Origin: Phycisphaeraceae bacterium
GTDB taxonomy: Bacteria > Planctomycetota > Phycisphaerae > Phycisphaerales > Phycisphaeraceae
Direction of reading: 5' to 3'
NCBI GenBank assembly: GCA_029260635.1
Contig: JAJDCW010000284.1
Location: forward strand, 1-32,623
DNA length: 32,623 bases
Shown here: positions 1 to 9,046 of the stretch, one piece after another
How positions within the stretch are numbered: position 1 is the stretch's first letter
How the letters are laid out: each line of letters starts with the position of its first letter
Made by a program: the position numbers and the translations under genes
The notes under the pieces: generated by a model
Seen by the model: only the letters and a program-made list of their open reading frames with translations
What the model was told of the DNA's origin: nothing
The model's database searches: none

Positions 1-750
1 GCGGGCTTGGGTGAAGACCCAGGGGTTGCCGATGCAGCCCCGTGCCACGCTGACGAAGTCAACGCCGGTCTGTTCGATCATGCGGAAGATGTCTGAGGCC
101 TGCCAGACGTCGCCGGAGCCGCCGATGGTGAAGTCGTCAGCTTGACCGTATTGATCTGTCAAAGCTCGCAGGAAGTCCCAGTTGGAGGGGCCGAGGTATT
201 TCTGTTCGACGCTTCGGCCGTGGACGACGGCCCCGGCGTAGCCCAGGTCGATGACCGATTGGAATATCTGATGGAAGTTTTCCAACGCCTGCGGCGAGTC
301 GTCACTGCCCCGGCGCAGTTTCACGGTACAAGGCACCTGGTCCCCCACCACCTGCTTGACGGCGTCGAGGATCGCGGCCGCCTCATCCGGGACGGACATC
401 AGGTGCCCGCCTCGGCTCTTCTTCTTGATCTTTTTCACCGGGCAGGCCAGATTCACATCGATCACGTCGTAGCCCAGCCCGAGCAGGACCTTCGCGCCGG
501 CCGCGATATCCGCGGGGTGGGACCCCATCAGTTGCCCGGCGATCGGGTGGTCTTCATCGTCCAGTTCGGCGGACTTCAGCCCCTTGCCGCCCTGGATCAG
601 GAACTGGTCCAGCAGGGCCTCGGTCACGCAATAGGGGCAGCCGTGCCGGCGGGCGACCAGACGCATCGCTCCGTCGGAATACCCTGCCAGGCCCGCCTGG
701 AAAAAGGGGGCGTCGAGTTGGAGTTTGCCCAGTCTTGGCATGGCGGTCAT
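1..750 (-). CDS. dus: tRNA-dihydrouridine synthase, 3' end cut off by window edge
   Basis: The minus strand is open from an ATG at 750-748 to the window edge, giving 250 codons without a stop, so the C-terminus is missing. The product reduces uridine to dihydrouridine in tRNA D-loops using FMN and NADPH. The N-terminus QAGLAGYSDGAMR matches the FMN-barrel start of the family. NLACPVKK near residue 100 carries the catalytic cysteine, VKLRRG supplies the conserved Lys and Arg, and GGSGDVW followed by ARGCIGNPWVF forms the phosphate-binding end. A second in-frame ATG lies at 741-739, and neither start has a clear ribosome binding site. It is divergent from the lipoprotein gene at 798. Whether it is a DusA, DusB or DusC type cannot be told from this part. 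Confidence 0.93.
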   Translation of the reverse strand, partial: MTAMPRLGKLQLDAPFFQAGLAGYSDGAMRLVARRHGCPYCVTEALLDQFLIQGGKGLKSAELDDEDHPIAGQLMGSHPADIAAGAKVLLGLGYDVIDVNLACPVKKIKKKSRGGHLMSVPDEAAAILDAVKQVVGDQVPCTVKLRRGSDDSPQALENFHQIFQSVIDLGYAGAVVHGRSVEQKYLGPSNWDFLRALTDQYGQADDFTIGGSGDVWQASDIFRMIEQTGVDFVSVARGCIGNPWVFTQAR

Positions 751-797
751 TATAGGCGGACACTCGATCCGGGTTTCATCAGGCAAGGAGCCAGACG

Positions 798-1274
798 TTG
801 AACGCACCGATTCCCCGATACCGATCCCTGCTCAGTCTTGTGCTGATCGCGGTCACTTTTTTAACCCTGCCCGGTTGCGAGCAGGACCAGCCCGTGCTGG
901 ACGACCCCACGGCCAAGGCCCTAGCGGCTCTGCGCTACCCAGGCCTGTCCGAGTATGGCCCGGACCTGGACGTGATCGTCACACGCTCCGGTTCCCACGT
1001 CCAGCTGGTCAACCGCACGGCCACCAGCTACCCCGGGATGCAGCTCTGGTTGAATCAGCAATACGTCCAGCAGGCCGAGACGATCGACATCGGGGACAAC
1101 CCGCGGGTCCACCTGGCGACCTTCATCAACCGCCACCGGGAGCCCTTCCCCACCGGGACTTTCCTCCAGCCGGACCGGGCCCGACGCGTGATCTCGATGG
1201 AGCTTTACGACCCCACCGCAAACATCCGCTACCGACTGACGGTCCAGCCCGATAACGAAGCGCTTCGATTGTGA
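798..1274 (+). CDS. small predicted lipoprotein of unknown function
   Basis: This is a 158-residue protein that I do not recognise. It starts at a TTG (798-800), preceded at 7 nt by AAGGAG (785-790), a strong ribosome binding site that decides the start. Residues 8-26 are a basic n-region plus a hydrophobic core ending in LPGC, a lipobox with the acylated cysteine at residue 27, so export and lipid anchoring are likely. The mature part is about 130 residues, polar, with a probable beta-rich segment (VIVTRSGSHVQLVNRT) and no cysteine. It lies 80 nt upstream of pgi on the same strand and may be co-transcribed. Nothing in the sequence ties it to sugar metabolism. Confidence 0.8.
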   Translation: MNAPIPRYRSLLSLVLIAVTFLTLPGCEQDQPVLDDPTAKALAALRYPGLSEYGPDLDVIVTRSGSHVQLVNRTATSYPGMQLWLNQQYVQQAETIDIGDNPRVHLATFINRHREPFPTGTFLQPDRARRVISMELYDPTANIRYRLTVQPDNEALRL

Positions 1275-1354
1275 GCCGTTTTCGGCCGATGTTGCTTGGA
1301 TAGCCACCTTCCAGACACCCTGAACGGTCAGGAACATCCAACCGGAGCCGACCC

Positions 1355-2998
1355 ATGAGCGCAGCCCTGCAAAATCACGATTCCATCCCATTCCCCACCC
1401 AAGACAAGCACACCATGGACGGCAACACACTCTGGAAACGCTATCAAGACCACCTGTGCAAGTGCCCGGGCCTGGGCATCAGCCTGGACATCTCGCGTCT
1501 CGGCTTCGGCCCTACCTTTTTCAAGGACATGGAGCCCGCGATCGATCAGGCTTACGCTGCGATGGATCGGCTTGAGGCCGGCGAGGTCGCCAACCCCGAT
1601 GAGGGCCGGATGGTCGGGCATTACTGGCTACGCGCCCCGGAACTGGCACCCAACGACGAGATCGCCAACGCGATCCGCACCAGCATCAGCGAGATCACTG
1701 CGTTCGCCAAGGCGGTCCACACCAAAGCCATCACCCCACCCGACGCGGCCAGGTTCACCGACCTGCTGCTGATCGGCATCGGCGGGTCGGCGCTCGGCCC
1801 GCAACTGGTCGCCGATTGCCTGGGTACGAAACGCGACAAACTGAAAGTCCACTTCATCGACAACACCGACCCCGACGGGATCGAGCGTGTGTTGGTTTCA
1901 CTGGGCGCCAAGCTCAAGTCGACACTCGTGGTCGTGATCTCCAAGTCCGGCGGAACACCCGAGCCACGCAACGGAATGCTGCTGACACAATCGTTCTTTG
2001 CCGACAAAAGTCTGGACTTCGCCAAGCAGGCCGTGGCCGTGACCGGTGAAGGATCAAACCTCGATAAGACCGCAGAGCGCGAGGGATGGATCAAGCGGTT
2101 CGCCATGTGGGACTGGGTCGGCGGCCGGACCAGCGTGATGTCGGCCGTGGGCCTATTGCCCGCTGCGTTGCAGGGGCTGGACATTCAGGCGTTTCTGGAT
2201 GGAGCCGCCAAGATGGACGCGCTGACACGTGAGCCTAAAACGGCCAAGAACCCCGCCGCCCTGCTCGCGCTGATGTGGCACTTCGCCACCAATGGCCGAG
2301 GCGAGAAGGACATGGTCGTCCTGCCCTACAAGGACCGACTGCTGCTGCTGTCACGCTACCTTCAGCAGCTGGTCATGGAGAGCCTTGGGAAAGAGCACGA
2401 CCTGGACGGCAACACCGTCAACCAGGGCATCGCCGTCTACGGCAACAAGGGCTCCACCGACCAGCACGCCTACGTCCAGCAGCTCCGCGACGGGCTTAAC
2501 AACTTCTTCGCCAACTTTATTGTTGTCCTGCAAGACACCGCCCGTCCGGGCAAGACCGGGGCGATGGAAGTCGAGCAAGGCGTGTCATCCGGCGACTACC
2601 TCAACGGTTTCTGGCAGGGCACCCGGCAGGCACTGTTTGAGTCCGGCCGTGGGTCGGTGACGATCACCGCCGACAAGCTCGACGCCCGCACGCTAGGCGC
2701 ATTCATCGCGCTCTACGAACGGGCCGTTGGTTTCTATGCAACCCTCGTGAATATCAACGCCTACCATCAGCCCGGTGTCGAGGCCGGGAAGAAAGCCGCC
2801 GCCACGGTCCTGGATATCCAGCACAAGGCGGTCGGCCACCTGACCAGCAACCCCGGCCAGGCCCTGTCTCCTGACGAGATCGCCCAGGCCATCGGCCAGC
2901 CCGACCAGGCCGAGTCTATCCACCACATCCTCGAACACCTCGCATCCAACAAACGCGGGATCGCCCGCGCAAGAGGCAAGTTTAAGGCCGCGGGTTGA
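1355..2998 (+). CDS. pgi: glucose-6-phosphate isomerase
   Basis: Interconverts glucose 6-phosphate and fructose 6-phosphate in cytosolic glycolysis and gluconeogenesis. The 547 residues carry two SIS-type sugar-phosphate regions: [13 protein letters not shown] (about 137-149) and [12 protein letters not shown] (192-203), the phosphate-binding loops. [13 protein letters not shown] (342-354) contains the expected catalytic Glu343, and GNKGSTDQH ends at the expected catalytic His371. The first ATG (1355) has GGAG 7 nt upstream. Family similarity begins only near a second in-frame ATG at 1415 ([10 protein letters not shown]), so the first 20 residues could be an extension. A strong hairpin terminator follows at 3025-3053. 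Confidence 0.97.
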   Translation: MSAALQNHDSIPFPTQDKHTMDGNTLWKRYQDHLCKCPGLGISLDISRLGFGPTFFKDMEPAIDQAYAAMDRLEAGEVANPDEGRMVGHYWLRAPELAPNDEIANAIRTSISEITAFAKAVHTKAITPPDAARFTDLLLIGIGGSALGPQLVADCLGTKRDKLKVHFIDNTDPDGIERVLVSLGAKLKSTLVVVISKSGGTPEPRNGMLLTQSFFADKSLDFAKQAVAVTGEGSNLDKTAEREGWIKRFAMWDWVGGRTSVMSAVGLLPAALQGLDIQAFLDGAAKMDALTREPKTAKNPAALLALMWHFATNGRGEKDMVVLPYKDRLLLLSRYLQQLVMESLGKEHDLDGNTVNQGIAVYGNKGSTDQHAYVQQLRDGLNNFFANFIVVLQDTARPGKTGAMEVEQGVSSGDYLNGFWQGTRQALFESGRGSVTITADKLDARTLGAFIALYERAVGFYATLVNINAYHQPGVEAGKKAAATVLDIQHKAVGHLTSNPGQALSPDEIAQAIGQPDQAESIHHILEHLASNKRGIARARGKFKAAG

Positions 2999-3024
2999 TT
3001 CGTTAAACAATCTATAAAACAAAG

Positions 3025-3057
3025 AAGCCCACGTTCGTCGAACGTGGGCTTTCTTTT
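3025..3057. terminator. bidirectional rho-independent terminator between pgi and hisB
   Basis: A perfect 12-bp stem AAGCCCACGTTC / GAACGTGGGCTT (3025-3036 with 3040-3051) encloses the 3-nt loop GTC. On the plus strand it is followed by TCTTTTT, on the minus strand by CTTTGTTTTA. It lies between the convergent stops of pgi (2998) and hisB (3079), so it can end transcripts from both sides. Confidence 0.93.
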
Positions 3058-3078
3058 TATGAAGATCAATAACGATGA

Positions 3079-3675
3079 TTACAACGACCCCTTCGTGCTG
3101 GGGACGTCGTCCCCGGTCACGTTAACCGCCTGTCTCAGCGCCCGGCCGAAGGCCTTGAAGATGGCTTCGGCGATGTGGTGGTCATTATCGCCGCGGGGGA
3201 CCTCAATGTGGCAGTTGAATTTGCCCGCATTCACGATAGCGTTGAAGAACTCGCGGACAAGCTGGTTGTCGAACGAGCCGATCTTGCCGAACGAGTCCTT
3301 GAACGTAACATCAAACGCCAGCGCCGCCCGACCGGACAGGTCGATGCTGACACGGGCCAGCGCCTCATCCATCGGGACGGACGCGTAGCCGTAGCGTTCG
3401 ATACCTTTTTTGTCGCCGAGTGCTTTTTCCAGCACCTGCCCCATCACGATGCCGACGTCTTCGACGGTGTGGTGGTCGTCGATGTGGGTGTCGCCGGTCG
3501 CGGAGATGTTCAGGCCGAACTTCCCGTGTCGCGCGACATGGTCGAGCATGTGGTCGAAGAATCCGACACCGGTCTTGTTCGAGTAGTCGCCTGTCCTGGC
3601 CGGGTCCAGGTTCCAATCGACGGTGATGTCGGTCTCGTTGGTCCTGCGCGTGATCTGGGCGGTGCGTGCTGGCAT
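3079..3675 (-). CDS. hisB: imidazoleglycerol-phosphate dehydratase
   Basis: Catalyses the dehydration of imidazole glycerol phosphate to imidazole acetol phosphate in histidine synthesis. The 198 residues are the usual length of the monofunctional dehydratase, with no phosphatase domain. Metal-binding motifs are clear: FFDHMLDHVARHG, DTHIDDHHTVEDVG, and the second-half counterparts MDEALARVSIDLSGR and NDHHIAEAIFKAFGRAL, ending with PSTKGSL. It starts 18 nt after the hisC stop on the same strand, so hisC and hisB form an operon; their reactions are consecutive apart from histidinol-phosphate hydrolysis downstream. The terminator at 3025-3057 ends the unit. Confidence 0.97.
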   Translation of the reverse strand: MPARTAQITRRTNETDITVDWNLDPARTGDYSNKTGVGFFDHMLDHVARHGKFGLNISATGDTHIDDHHTVEDVGIVMGQVLEKALGDKKGIERYGYASVPMDEALARVSIDLSGRAALAFDVTFKDSFGKIGSFDNQLVREFFNAIVNAGKFNCHIEVPRGDNDHHIAEAIFKAFGRALRQAVNVTGDDVPSTKGSL

Positions 3676-3693
3676 GAAAGTCTCGTTTGCGTG

Positions 3694-4776
3694 TTAGACT
3701 CGGGCGGTCAGAACCCGCAGCAGGGTGTCGTTTTGTTCGGGCGAGCCGATGGTAATCCGCAGCTTGTCGCGGAGGCGGTCCTGATCGAAGTATCGCACGA
3801 ATATACCTTCCCGCTTGAGTGATTCGTAGGTTTCTTTGGCGTTTTGGCCTGATTCGGGGGGTTTGGTCAGGATAAAGTTGGTATCGCTGGGCCAGACCCA
3901 CCAGCCCAGCCGGGCCAGCTCATCGCCGACCCGCCGGCGTTCCTGGACGACCTTCTCGCAGTTCATCCGGGCCTGCTCCCGTCCCTTCAAGGCCGCAGCC
4001 GCCGCCGCCTGCGAGAGTGCATCGGTGTTGTAACTGTCCCGAGCCTTGTCCAGTATCTCGATCAGATTCCTGTGCCCAAGACCATACCCAAAGCGCAGAC
4101 CCGCCAGGGAATAGCCCTTGCTGAGCGTCCGCAGCAGCAATACATTATCAAGCGCCCCGTTGCCACGGATAAGTTCCAACGCATCCAGCCTTGCGAAATC
4201 AACGTAGGCTTCGTCGATCAACAGGACCCCATTGAACTCGGTGGCGATCTGTCGGAGGCGGTCGGCGGATTCGTACCTACCGGAGGGGGCGTGCGGGCTG
4301 ACCACGATCGCCAGGCGACATCCTGCCTCGTTCAACTGGCTGGCGAAGCTTTGAGGGATGGCCCAGTCGTCTTCCAGAGGCATGCGCACGATCGGCGTAT
4401 CGTGGATCCGTGCCAGGACATCGTAAAGCGAATAGGTCGGCCAGGTCTCGCCGACCCCCCCTGCTCCTTGATCGCCGTTGGGATCACAAAAGACCGTGAA
4501 CGCCAGACGCAGCAGTTCGTCGCCGCCGTTGGTCGCGATGACCTGACCGGGTTCCATGTCGTGGGTTTCGGCTGCGATGCGTCTGAAGCCATCGGCTGTT
4601 GGCGAGGGGTACCGTCGCAGCCCATCGGGGCCGACAGCGGCAATCGCTTCGAGCACGCCCGGCACCGGCGGGTAGGGGTTCTCGTTGGTGTTCAGCTTCA
4701 CGACCTTGGCGTCTACAGGCTGTTCGCCGGGGACGTAAGGGCTGAGGCTACGGATGTTGTCGCGTTCGTATGCCAT
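3694..4776 (-). CDS. hisC: histidinol-phosphate aminotransferase
   Basis: A PLP-dependent class I/II aminotransferase that converts imidazole acetol phosphate to L-histidinol phosphate. The 360-residue length fits the family. LNTNENPYPP (28-37) is the substrate-binding start, LLIDEAYVDF carries the PLP-pyridine Asp, and LRTLSKGYSLAGLRFGYG contains the Schiff-base lysine, Lys220. At 160-166 the usual SPNNPTG-type motif reads SPHAPSG, so the asparagine directly before the proline is replaced by alanine. It is the first gene of the hisC-hisB pair, divergent from the secreted helical-repeat gene at 4898, with 121 nt between them for both promoters. Confidence 0.95.
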   Translation of the reverse strand: MAYERDNIRSLSPYVPGEQPVDAKVVKLNTNENPYPPVPGVLEAIAAVGPDGLRRYPSPTADGFRRIAAETHDMEPGQVIATNGGDELLRLAFTVFCDPNGDQGAGGVGETWPTYSLYDVLARIHDTPIVRMPLEDDWAIPQSFASQLNEAGCRLAIVVSPHAPSGRYESADRLRQIATEFNGVLLIDEAYVDFARLDALELIRGNGALDNVLLLRTLSKGYSLAGLRFGYGLGHRNLIEILDKARDSYNTDALSQAAAAAALKGREQARMNCEKVVQERRRVGDELARLGWWVWPSDTNFILTKPPESGQNAKETYESLKREGIFVRYFDQDRLRDKLRITIGSPEQNDTLLRVLTARV

Positions 4777-4897
4777 GAGCCCCCTATCGTCGCCGCAGCG
4801 GGATCGGGGGTCAATCAGGCGGGCGTGTTTGTGCCCGCAGGGGGCGATAACTTGTGGCTTGTGTAACCCCCGGACCGATCGCGTAAACTATAGCGCT

Positions 4898-6472
4898 ATG
4901 AGCCGCCAAGCTGGTTGGATAGCCATCGCCGCCCTTGTCATCGTCCTGCCTATCCACGGCCGGGCAGACAGTCGTTCCGTGTGGTGGACAGGCCCCTGTC
5001 TTGCCGCAGCCGATACGGCAGACGATGTGGTGGATGCGGCGGTCCTGCTGCTGACCCAGAGCACCCAGGTCGACCGCCGAGGCACACATAACCTGCTGCT
5101 CAAGGCGATCCGCCACCTCAACGACCCCGCCACCAAGCCACTGTTTGAGTATCTAGCCAACGCCGAGCACCCGGGCCTGAAGATCCACGGCATCCTGGGG
5201 CTCGCCGAGGTCAGCCCTGACAGTCGAGTGGACCTGGCTCTGATCGCACAGATCGAAGACCCGCTTGTGCAGAGCACCATCATTACAGCCGCGATGGATG
5301 CTGAGCTATTGGATCACGATCAGGCCAAGCAGATGCTGCAATGGGACGGACTGGCCCAAGAGGTCAAGGTTCTGGTCGCGATCCGTCTGATCGAAGCCGG
5401 TGAGTTCAGCGATACGGCCATGCTTCATAGCGCCCTGACCGGCGCCAAGAAGCTCGGCGGCACCGCGCTGGCGGCACTGCTGCTGGTTCAACTGGACGAC
5501 CCCGCCGGGCTGGCACACCTCCGCAATGTGATTGATGCTTCGGAAGATTCACAGCGCGACACGGTCCGCGGCATGCTCCTGCAGACGGCGCTGAAGCACG
5601 AGTTCAGCCGTATCTCGCCATGGGCGTTGGAAATCGCCAGGAACCCCGACTCCGACCCGGCGCTCGCATTGTTGGCCATGCGTACCGCGCTGCGTTTCGG
5701 TGAACCCGGCGCGGCGGACCTCTGGCAGACCCGTTTCGGTGCGGCGGCGGATTCACCGGCTAGCCGTGCCCGGCTGGCCCTGACCGCGTTACATCTTGCA
5801 CCGTGGCTGGAACCCGGATTATTCGAGGTCATCAGCCAGGACGACGACCCGATGCTCAAGGTGATTGGTAAAGCGGGCACACAGATCGCGACCGGTTCTG
5901 ACGGGGCGGGAGACGCCGCGTGCGCCCTGCTGGAGTTCGGGCACCCCATGATCAACGCCTGGGCCCTAAGCTACGCCTCCGACCACGCTGCGGAATTCGA
6001 TGCACAGATCATCCTGCTCGGCTTAGTCCTGGCATATGAACACAGCCCCCAGCGGGGCAAGGCCCGTCGGCTGGATGAAGCGGTGCAGGCCGCCGAAGCG
6101 CTCTATAAACGTAGCCCAGACGCCGCCATCAAGCTGCTGCGCCCGATGCTTGCAGACCCCGCAACCGACAGGCTCGTCGTCCAGGCGATCCTGCTGGGCC
6201 TGATACGGTCGCGTGAGGCCGGAGCATTCGACGTGGTCGATAAGCTTGTATCCCAGTTGAACAGCCTCGATGCTCAGGGCTTGGCGCTGCTGCTGCTTGC
6301 ACGCACCGACCGGCCGATGGACGAGAAGCAGATGCAGGACCTTTCCATGTATGCCCGTGGCGGCGGCCGTCTTGAAGACTCCCTGCGAATCCAGGCATCA
6401 TGGCTCTATCTCAAACGAATCGGTCGGACCCAGCAAGCGCTCGACCGTGCCCTCGGAAAAACGACCCCATGA
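4898..6472 (+). CDS. secreted alpha-helical repeat protein (HEAT-like), function unknown
   Basis: The 524-residue protein starts at ATG 4898, where MSRQAGWIAIAALVIVLPIHGRA forms a typical cleavable signal peptide; an open frame extends further upstream but overlaps hisC and would bury the signal. The mature protein consists of amphipathic helices about 15-20 residues long, rich in Ala and Leu, arranged as helical pairs (for example ATKPLFEYLANAEHPGLKIHGILGLAE split over about 85-115). This suggests a HEAT/TPR-like solenoid. No catalytic motif is seen. Its stop overlaps the start of the downstream aminotransferase by four bases (ATGA, 6469-6472), so the two are translationally coupled. A role in envelope or surface assembly is only inference. 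Confidence 0.8.
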   Translation: MSRQAGWIAIAALVIVLPIHGRADSRSVWWTGPCLAAADTADDVVDAAVLLLTQSTQVDRRGTHNLLLKAIRHLNDPATKPLFEYLANAEHPGLKIHGILGLAEVSPDSRVDLALIAQIEDPLVQSTIITAAMDAELLDHDQAKQMLQWDGLAQEVKVLVAIRLIEAGEFSDTAMLHSALTGAKKLGGTALAALLLVQLDDPAGLAHLRNVIDASEDSQRDTVRGMLLQTALKHEFSRISPWALEIARNPDSDPALALLAMRTALRFGEPGAADLWQTRFGAAADSPASRARLALTALHLAPWLEPGLFEVISQDDDPMLKVIGKAGTQIATGSDGAGDAACALLEFGHPMINAWALSYASDHAAEFDAQIILLGLVLAYEHSPQRGKARRLDEAVQAAEALYKRSPDAAIKLLRPMLADPATDRLVVQAILLGLIRSREAGAFDVVDKLVSQLNSLDAQGLALLLLARTDRPMDEKQMQDLSMYARGGGRLEDSLRIQASWLYLKRIGRTQQALDRALGKTTP

Positions 6473-7638
6473 GTGAAATCCCTTTAAGCCAGCCTGATAT
6501 CACCGAATCGGATGTCCAAGCGGTCGCTTCTGTTATGCGTTCGGGCCGACTGAGTATCGGCCCCAAGCAAGACCTCTTCGAGCAGATGGTCGCGGAACGT
6601 ACCGGCCGAACCCACGGCGTCGCCATCTCCTCCGGGACGGCCGGGCTGCATCTGGTACTCAACGCACTGGGCATCGGCCCCGGCGACGAGGTCATCACCA
6701 CGCCGTTCAGCTTCATCGCCAGCGCCAACTGCATCCTGATGGCTGGCGCAACCCCCGTCTTCGTAGACATCGACCCGGCGAGCCTGAACCTCGACCCAAC
6801 ACGATTAGAAAAGGCGATCACCGATAAGACCAAGGCCATCATCGCCGTCGAAATCTTCGGCAACCCCCGACACATGGACCGGATCGCACAGATCGCCGGC
6901 GCTCACGAGATCATGCTGATCGAAGACGCCTGCGAAGCGCTCGGTGGCATCCACATGGGCAAACCGATCGGGTCGTTTGGCCGGGCCGCGGTTTTTGGGT
7001 TCTACCCCAACAAGCAGATCACGACCGGCGAGGGCGGGATGATCGTCACCGACGACGACCGGTTGGCCGACCTCTGCCGATCGATGCGCAACCAGGGCCG
7101 ACCCGCAGACGCGCACAAAGGCGACGCCAACAAAGCAGGTGCCTGGCTCGCCCACGAACGCATGGGCTACAACTACCGGATGTCAGAGATCACCGCCGCG
7201 CTGGGCTGTTCGCAGATGAACCGGCTGGATGCGTTCCTGGATGCTCGGCGGAGAGTCGCGGGGATGTATATGCGTCGGCTGATGGACTTCGATGACCTGA
7301 TCCTCCCCAACGTCCAGCCCGGCACGGAAGAAGACATGTCCTGGTTCGTCTTCGTTGTCCGGCTCTCGGACCAGTACGGCCACACCGAACGCGACCGCAT
7401 TATCCAGGGCATGCGCCGCCACGAGGTCGGGGCGTCCAACTACTTCCCCTGCATCCACCTCCAACCCTTTTACCGCGAACGCTTCGGCTTCAAGAAGGGC
7501 AACTTCCCCGTCAGCGAAACCATCTCGGAACGCACCATCGCCCTGCCCTTTTTCAACAAGATGGACGAAACGCAGGTCGAACTGGTCTGTCACACACTGA
7601 AAGTCATGATCCAGCGCGAACAGTTGCTCAAGCGATAA
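6469..7638 (+). CDS. DegT/DnrJ/EryC1/StrS family aminotransferase
   Basis: A PLP-dependent aminotransferase of 389 residues, the family that usually aminates keto-sugars bound to nucleotides for surface polysaccharides or glycans. HGVAISSGTAGLHLVL (49-64) binds the cofactor phosphate, IEDACEALGG (151-160) carries the cofactor Asp, and FGFYPNKQITTGEGG (176-190) holds the Schiff-base lysine, Lys182. GYNYRMSEITAALG is the typical family signature. The start ATG overlaps the previous stop by four bases, indicating coupling with the secreted helical-repeat gene. The exact sugar cannot be predicted; no neighbouring nucleotide-sugar dehydratase is present. It ends facing ychF across a long palindromic repeat. 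Confidence 0.92.
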   Translation: MSEIPLSQPDITESDVQAVASVMRSGRLSIGPKQDLFEQMVAERTGRTHGVAISSGTAGLHLVLNALGIGPGDEVITTPFSFIASANCILMAGATPVFVDIDPASLNLDPTRLEKAITDKTKAIIAVEIFGNPRHMDRIAQIAGAHEIMLIEDACEALGGIHMGKPIGSFGRAAVFGFYPNKQITTGEGGMIVTDDDRLADLCRSMRNQGRPADAHKGDANKAGAWLAHERMGYNYRMSEITAALGCSQMNRLDAFLDARRRVAGMYMRRLMDFDDLILPNVQPGTEEDMSWFVFVVRLSDQYGHTERDRIIQGMRRHEVGASNYFPCIHLQPFYRERFGFKKGNFPVSETISERTIALPFFNKMDETQVELVCHTLKVMIQREQLLKR

Positions 7639-7648
7639 CCTGATCGTG

Positions 7649-7808
7649 TTAACCGTGAAAGCGCGTAGAGCGAGGAGAAAGACCATTAGCCGCAAATAAA
7701 CGCGAATATACGCAAATGGAAAAGACTCGATTCTGTTCTAATCTTATTCGTGTTGATTTGCGTTTATCCGCGGCTTACCTTCTTTGCGCTCTTAGCGCCT
7801 TCGCGGTA
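7649..7808. repeat. long imperfect palindromic intergenic repeat, two nested arms
   Basis: The outer arms are 7649-7681 (TTAACCGTGAAAGCGCGTAG...) and 7779-7808 (ending CTTCGCGGTA). The inner arms are 7685-7717, containing ATTAGCCGC and AAATAAACGCG, and 7755-7777, containing GCGTTTATCCGCGGCTTA. The inner left arm has about 10-bp periodicity: CGCAAATAAA, CGCGAATATA, CGCAAATGGA. The loop is about 37 nt. It fills the gap between two convergent genes and could also act as a transcription barrier. A related element lies at 32405-32539. Confidence 0.85.
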
Positions 7809-7816
7809 CAAAGCTA

Positions 7817-8905
7817 TTAAACATTAAACAGGAAGTGGCAGACATCCCCGTCCTGCATGACGTAGTCCTTGCCCTCAACGCGCATCTTGCCGGCTTCCTT
7901 GATCGCTTTTTCCGTCTTGAGTTCTTCCAGATCAGTCACCGAATACACCTCGACCCGGATGAAACCTCGCTCGAAGTCGGTGTGGATCACGCCCGCGGCC
8001 TGGGGGCCGGTCGCGCCGATGGGGATCGTCCAGGCGCGGACCTCTTTCTCGCCGGCGGTGAAGTAGCTCTGCAAGCCGAGCAACCCGTAAGCCGCCCGGG
8101 CCAGGGAGTGCAGCGCCGGCTCTGCCAGCCCGACACTCTCTAACAACTCCGCCCGATCGGCTTCATCCAGTTCGGCCAGCTCGCTTTCCAACTTCGCACA
8201 GACCGGCACGACCGCCCCGTCCTCGGCCTCGGCCCGTTCACGGACGCGCTGCACCAGTTCGCCCTCGCCCTGCGAGTCGTCTTCCTGCACATTCGCGACG
8301 TACAGCACACGCTTGGCGGTGAGGAGCCCGAAACTCTTGAGTTCCTTCATCTGTTTTTCATCCAGCTCAATGCCCCGGATCGGCTTGCCGTCCGAGAGCC
8401 GTGCCAGGCAGGCCTCCAACAACACGACCCGGGCCTTGGCATCCTTGTCGCCGGTGCGTGCGGTGCGGACGGCCTTATCCATCGCCGACTCAACCGTCGC
8501 CAGGTCCGACAGCATCAGCTCGGTGTCGATCGTCTCGATATCCCGGATCGGGTCGATCTTGCCATCCACGTGGACGATGTCATCGTCCTCGAAGCAGCGC
8601 ACGACGTGCAGCACCGCATCGACATTCTTGATGTGCGTGAGAAACTTATTGCCCAGCCCCTCGCCCTGCGATGCGCCCTTGACCAGCCCCGCGATATCCA
8701 CCAGCCGGAGGATGGCGGGGATGACCTTCTGGGTCTTGATAAAGCTCTGGATCGTGTCCAGCCGACCGTCCGGCACCGGCACCACACCGACGTTCGGCTC
8801 GATCGTGCAGAACGGGTAATTCTCACTGGGGATCCCCGCCGCCGTCAGCGCGTTAAACAGCGTGGATTTACCGACGTTCGGGAGACCAACAATACCTGCT
8901 TCCAT
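7817..8905 (-). CDS. ychF: redox/ribosome-associated ATPase YchF (OLA1 family)
   Basis: An Obg-related P-loop protein of 362 residues, the normal length for YchF, which prefers ATP and associates with ribosomes. [20 protein letters not shown] (1-20) is the canonical start with the G1 loop. [10 protein letters not shown] is G3, and the G4 position reads NVQE instead of NKxD, the family hallmark linked to ATP specificity. The C-terminal TGS domain is visible in [19 protein letters not shown] and [20 protein letters not shown]. The frame is open upstream to 8980, but similarity begins exactly at 8905. No ribosome binding site precedes this ATG. Confidence 0.97.
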   Translation of the reverse strand: MEAGIVGLPNVGKSTLFNALTAAGIPSENYPFCTIEPNVGVVPVPDGRLDTIQSFIKTQKVIPAILRLVDIAGLVKGASQGEGLGNKFLTHIKNVDAVLHVVRCFEDDDIVHVDGKIDPIRDIETIDTELMLSDLATVESAMDKAVRTARTGDKDAKARVVLLEACLARLSDGKPIRGIELDEKQMKELKSFGLLTAKRVLYVANVQEDDSQGEGELVQRVRERAEAEDGAVVPVCAKLESELAELDEADRAELLESVGLAEPALHSLARAAYGLLGLQSYFTAGEKEVRAWTIPIGATGPQAAGVIHTDFERGFIRVEVYSVTDLEELKTEKAIKEAGKMRVEGKDYVMQDGDVCHFLFNV

Positions 8906-9046
8906 GGGGTGCTTCGTGGGTTGGGGATTCGGGTTCCAGGGGCCTGAGGGTGAGTTTCGAGCGGGGCAGTGTAGTCGCACCGTGCTTATTCGCCAAGCGC
9001 ATGTACAGGATGTGAGCTATATCTCGGGTGTTACAATCTAGCGAAG

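Noticed and set aside
4754-4897. Upstream extension of the secreted helical-repeat gene overlapping hisC
   Set aside because: The extension is not protein-like and would hide the signal peptide that begins at 4898.
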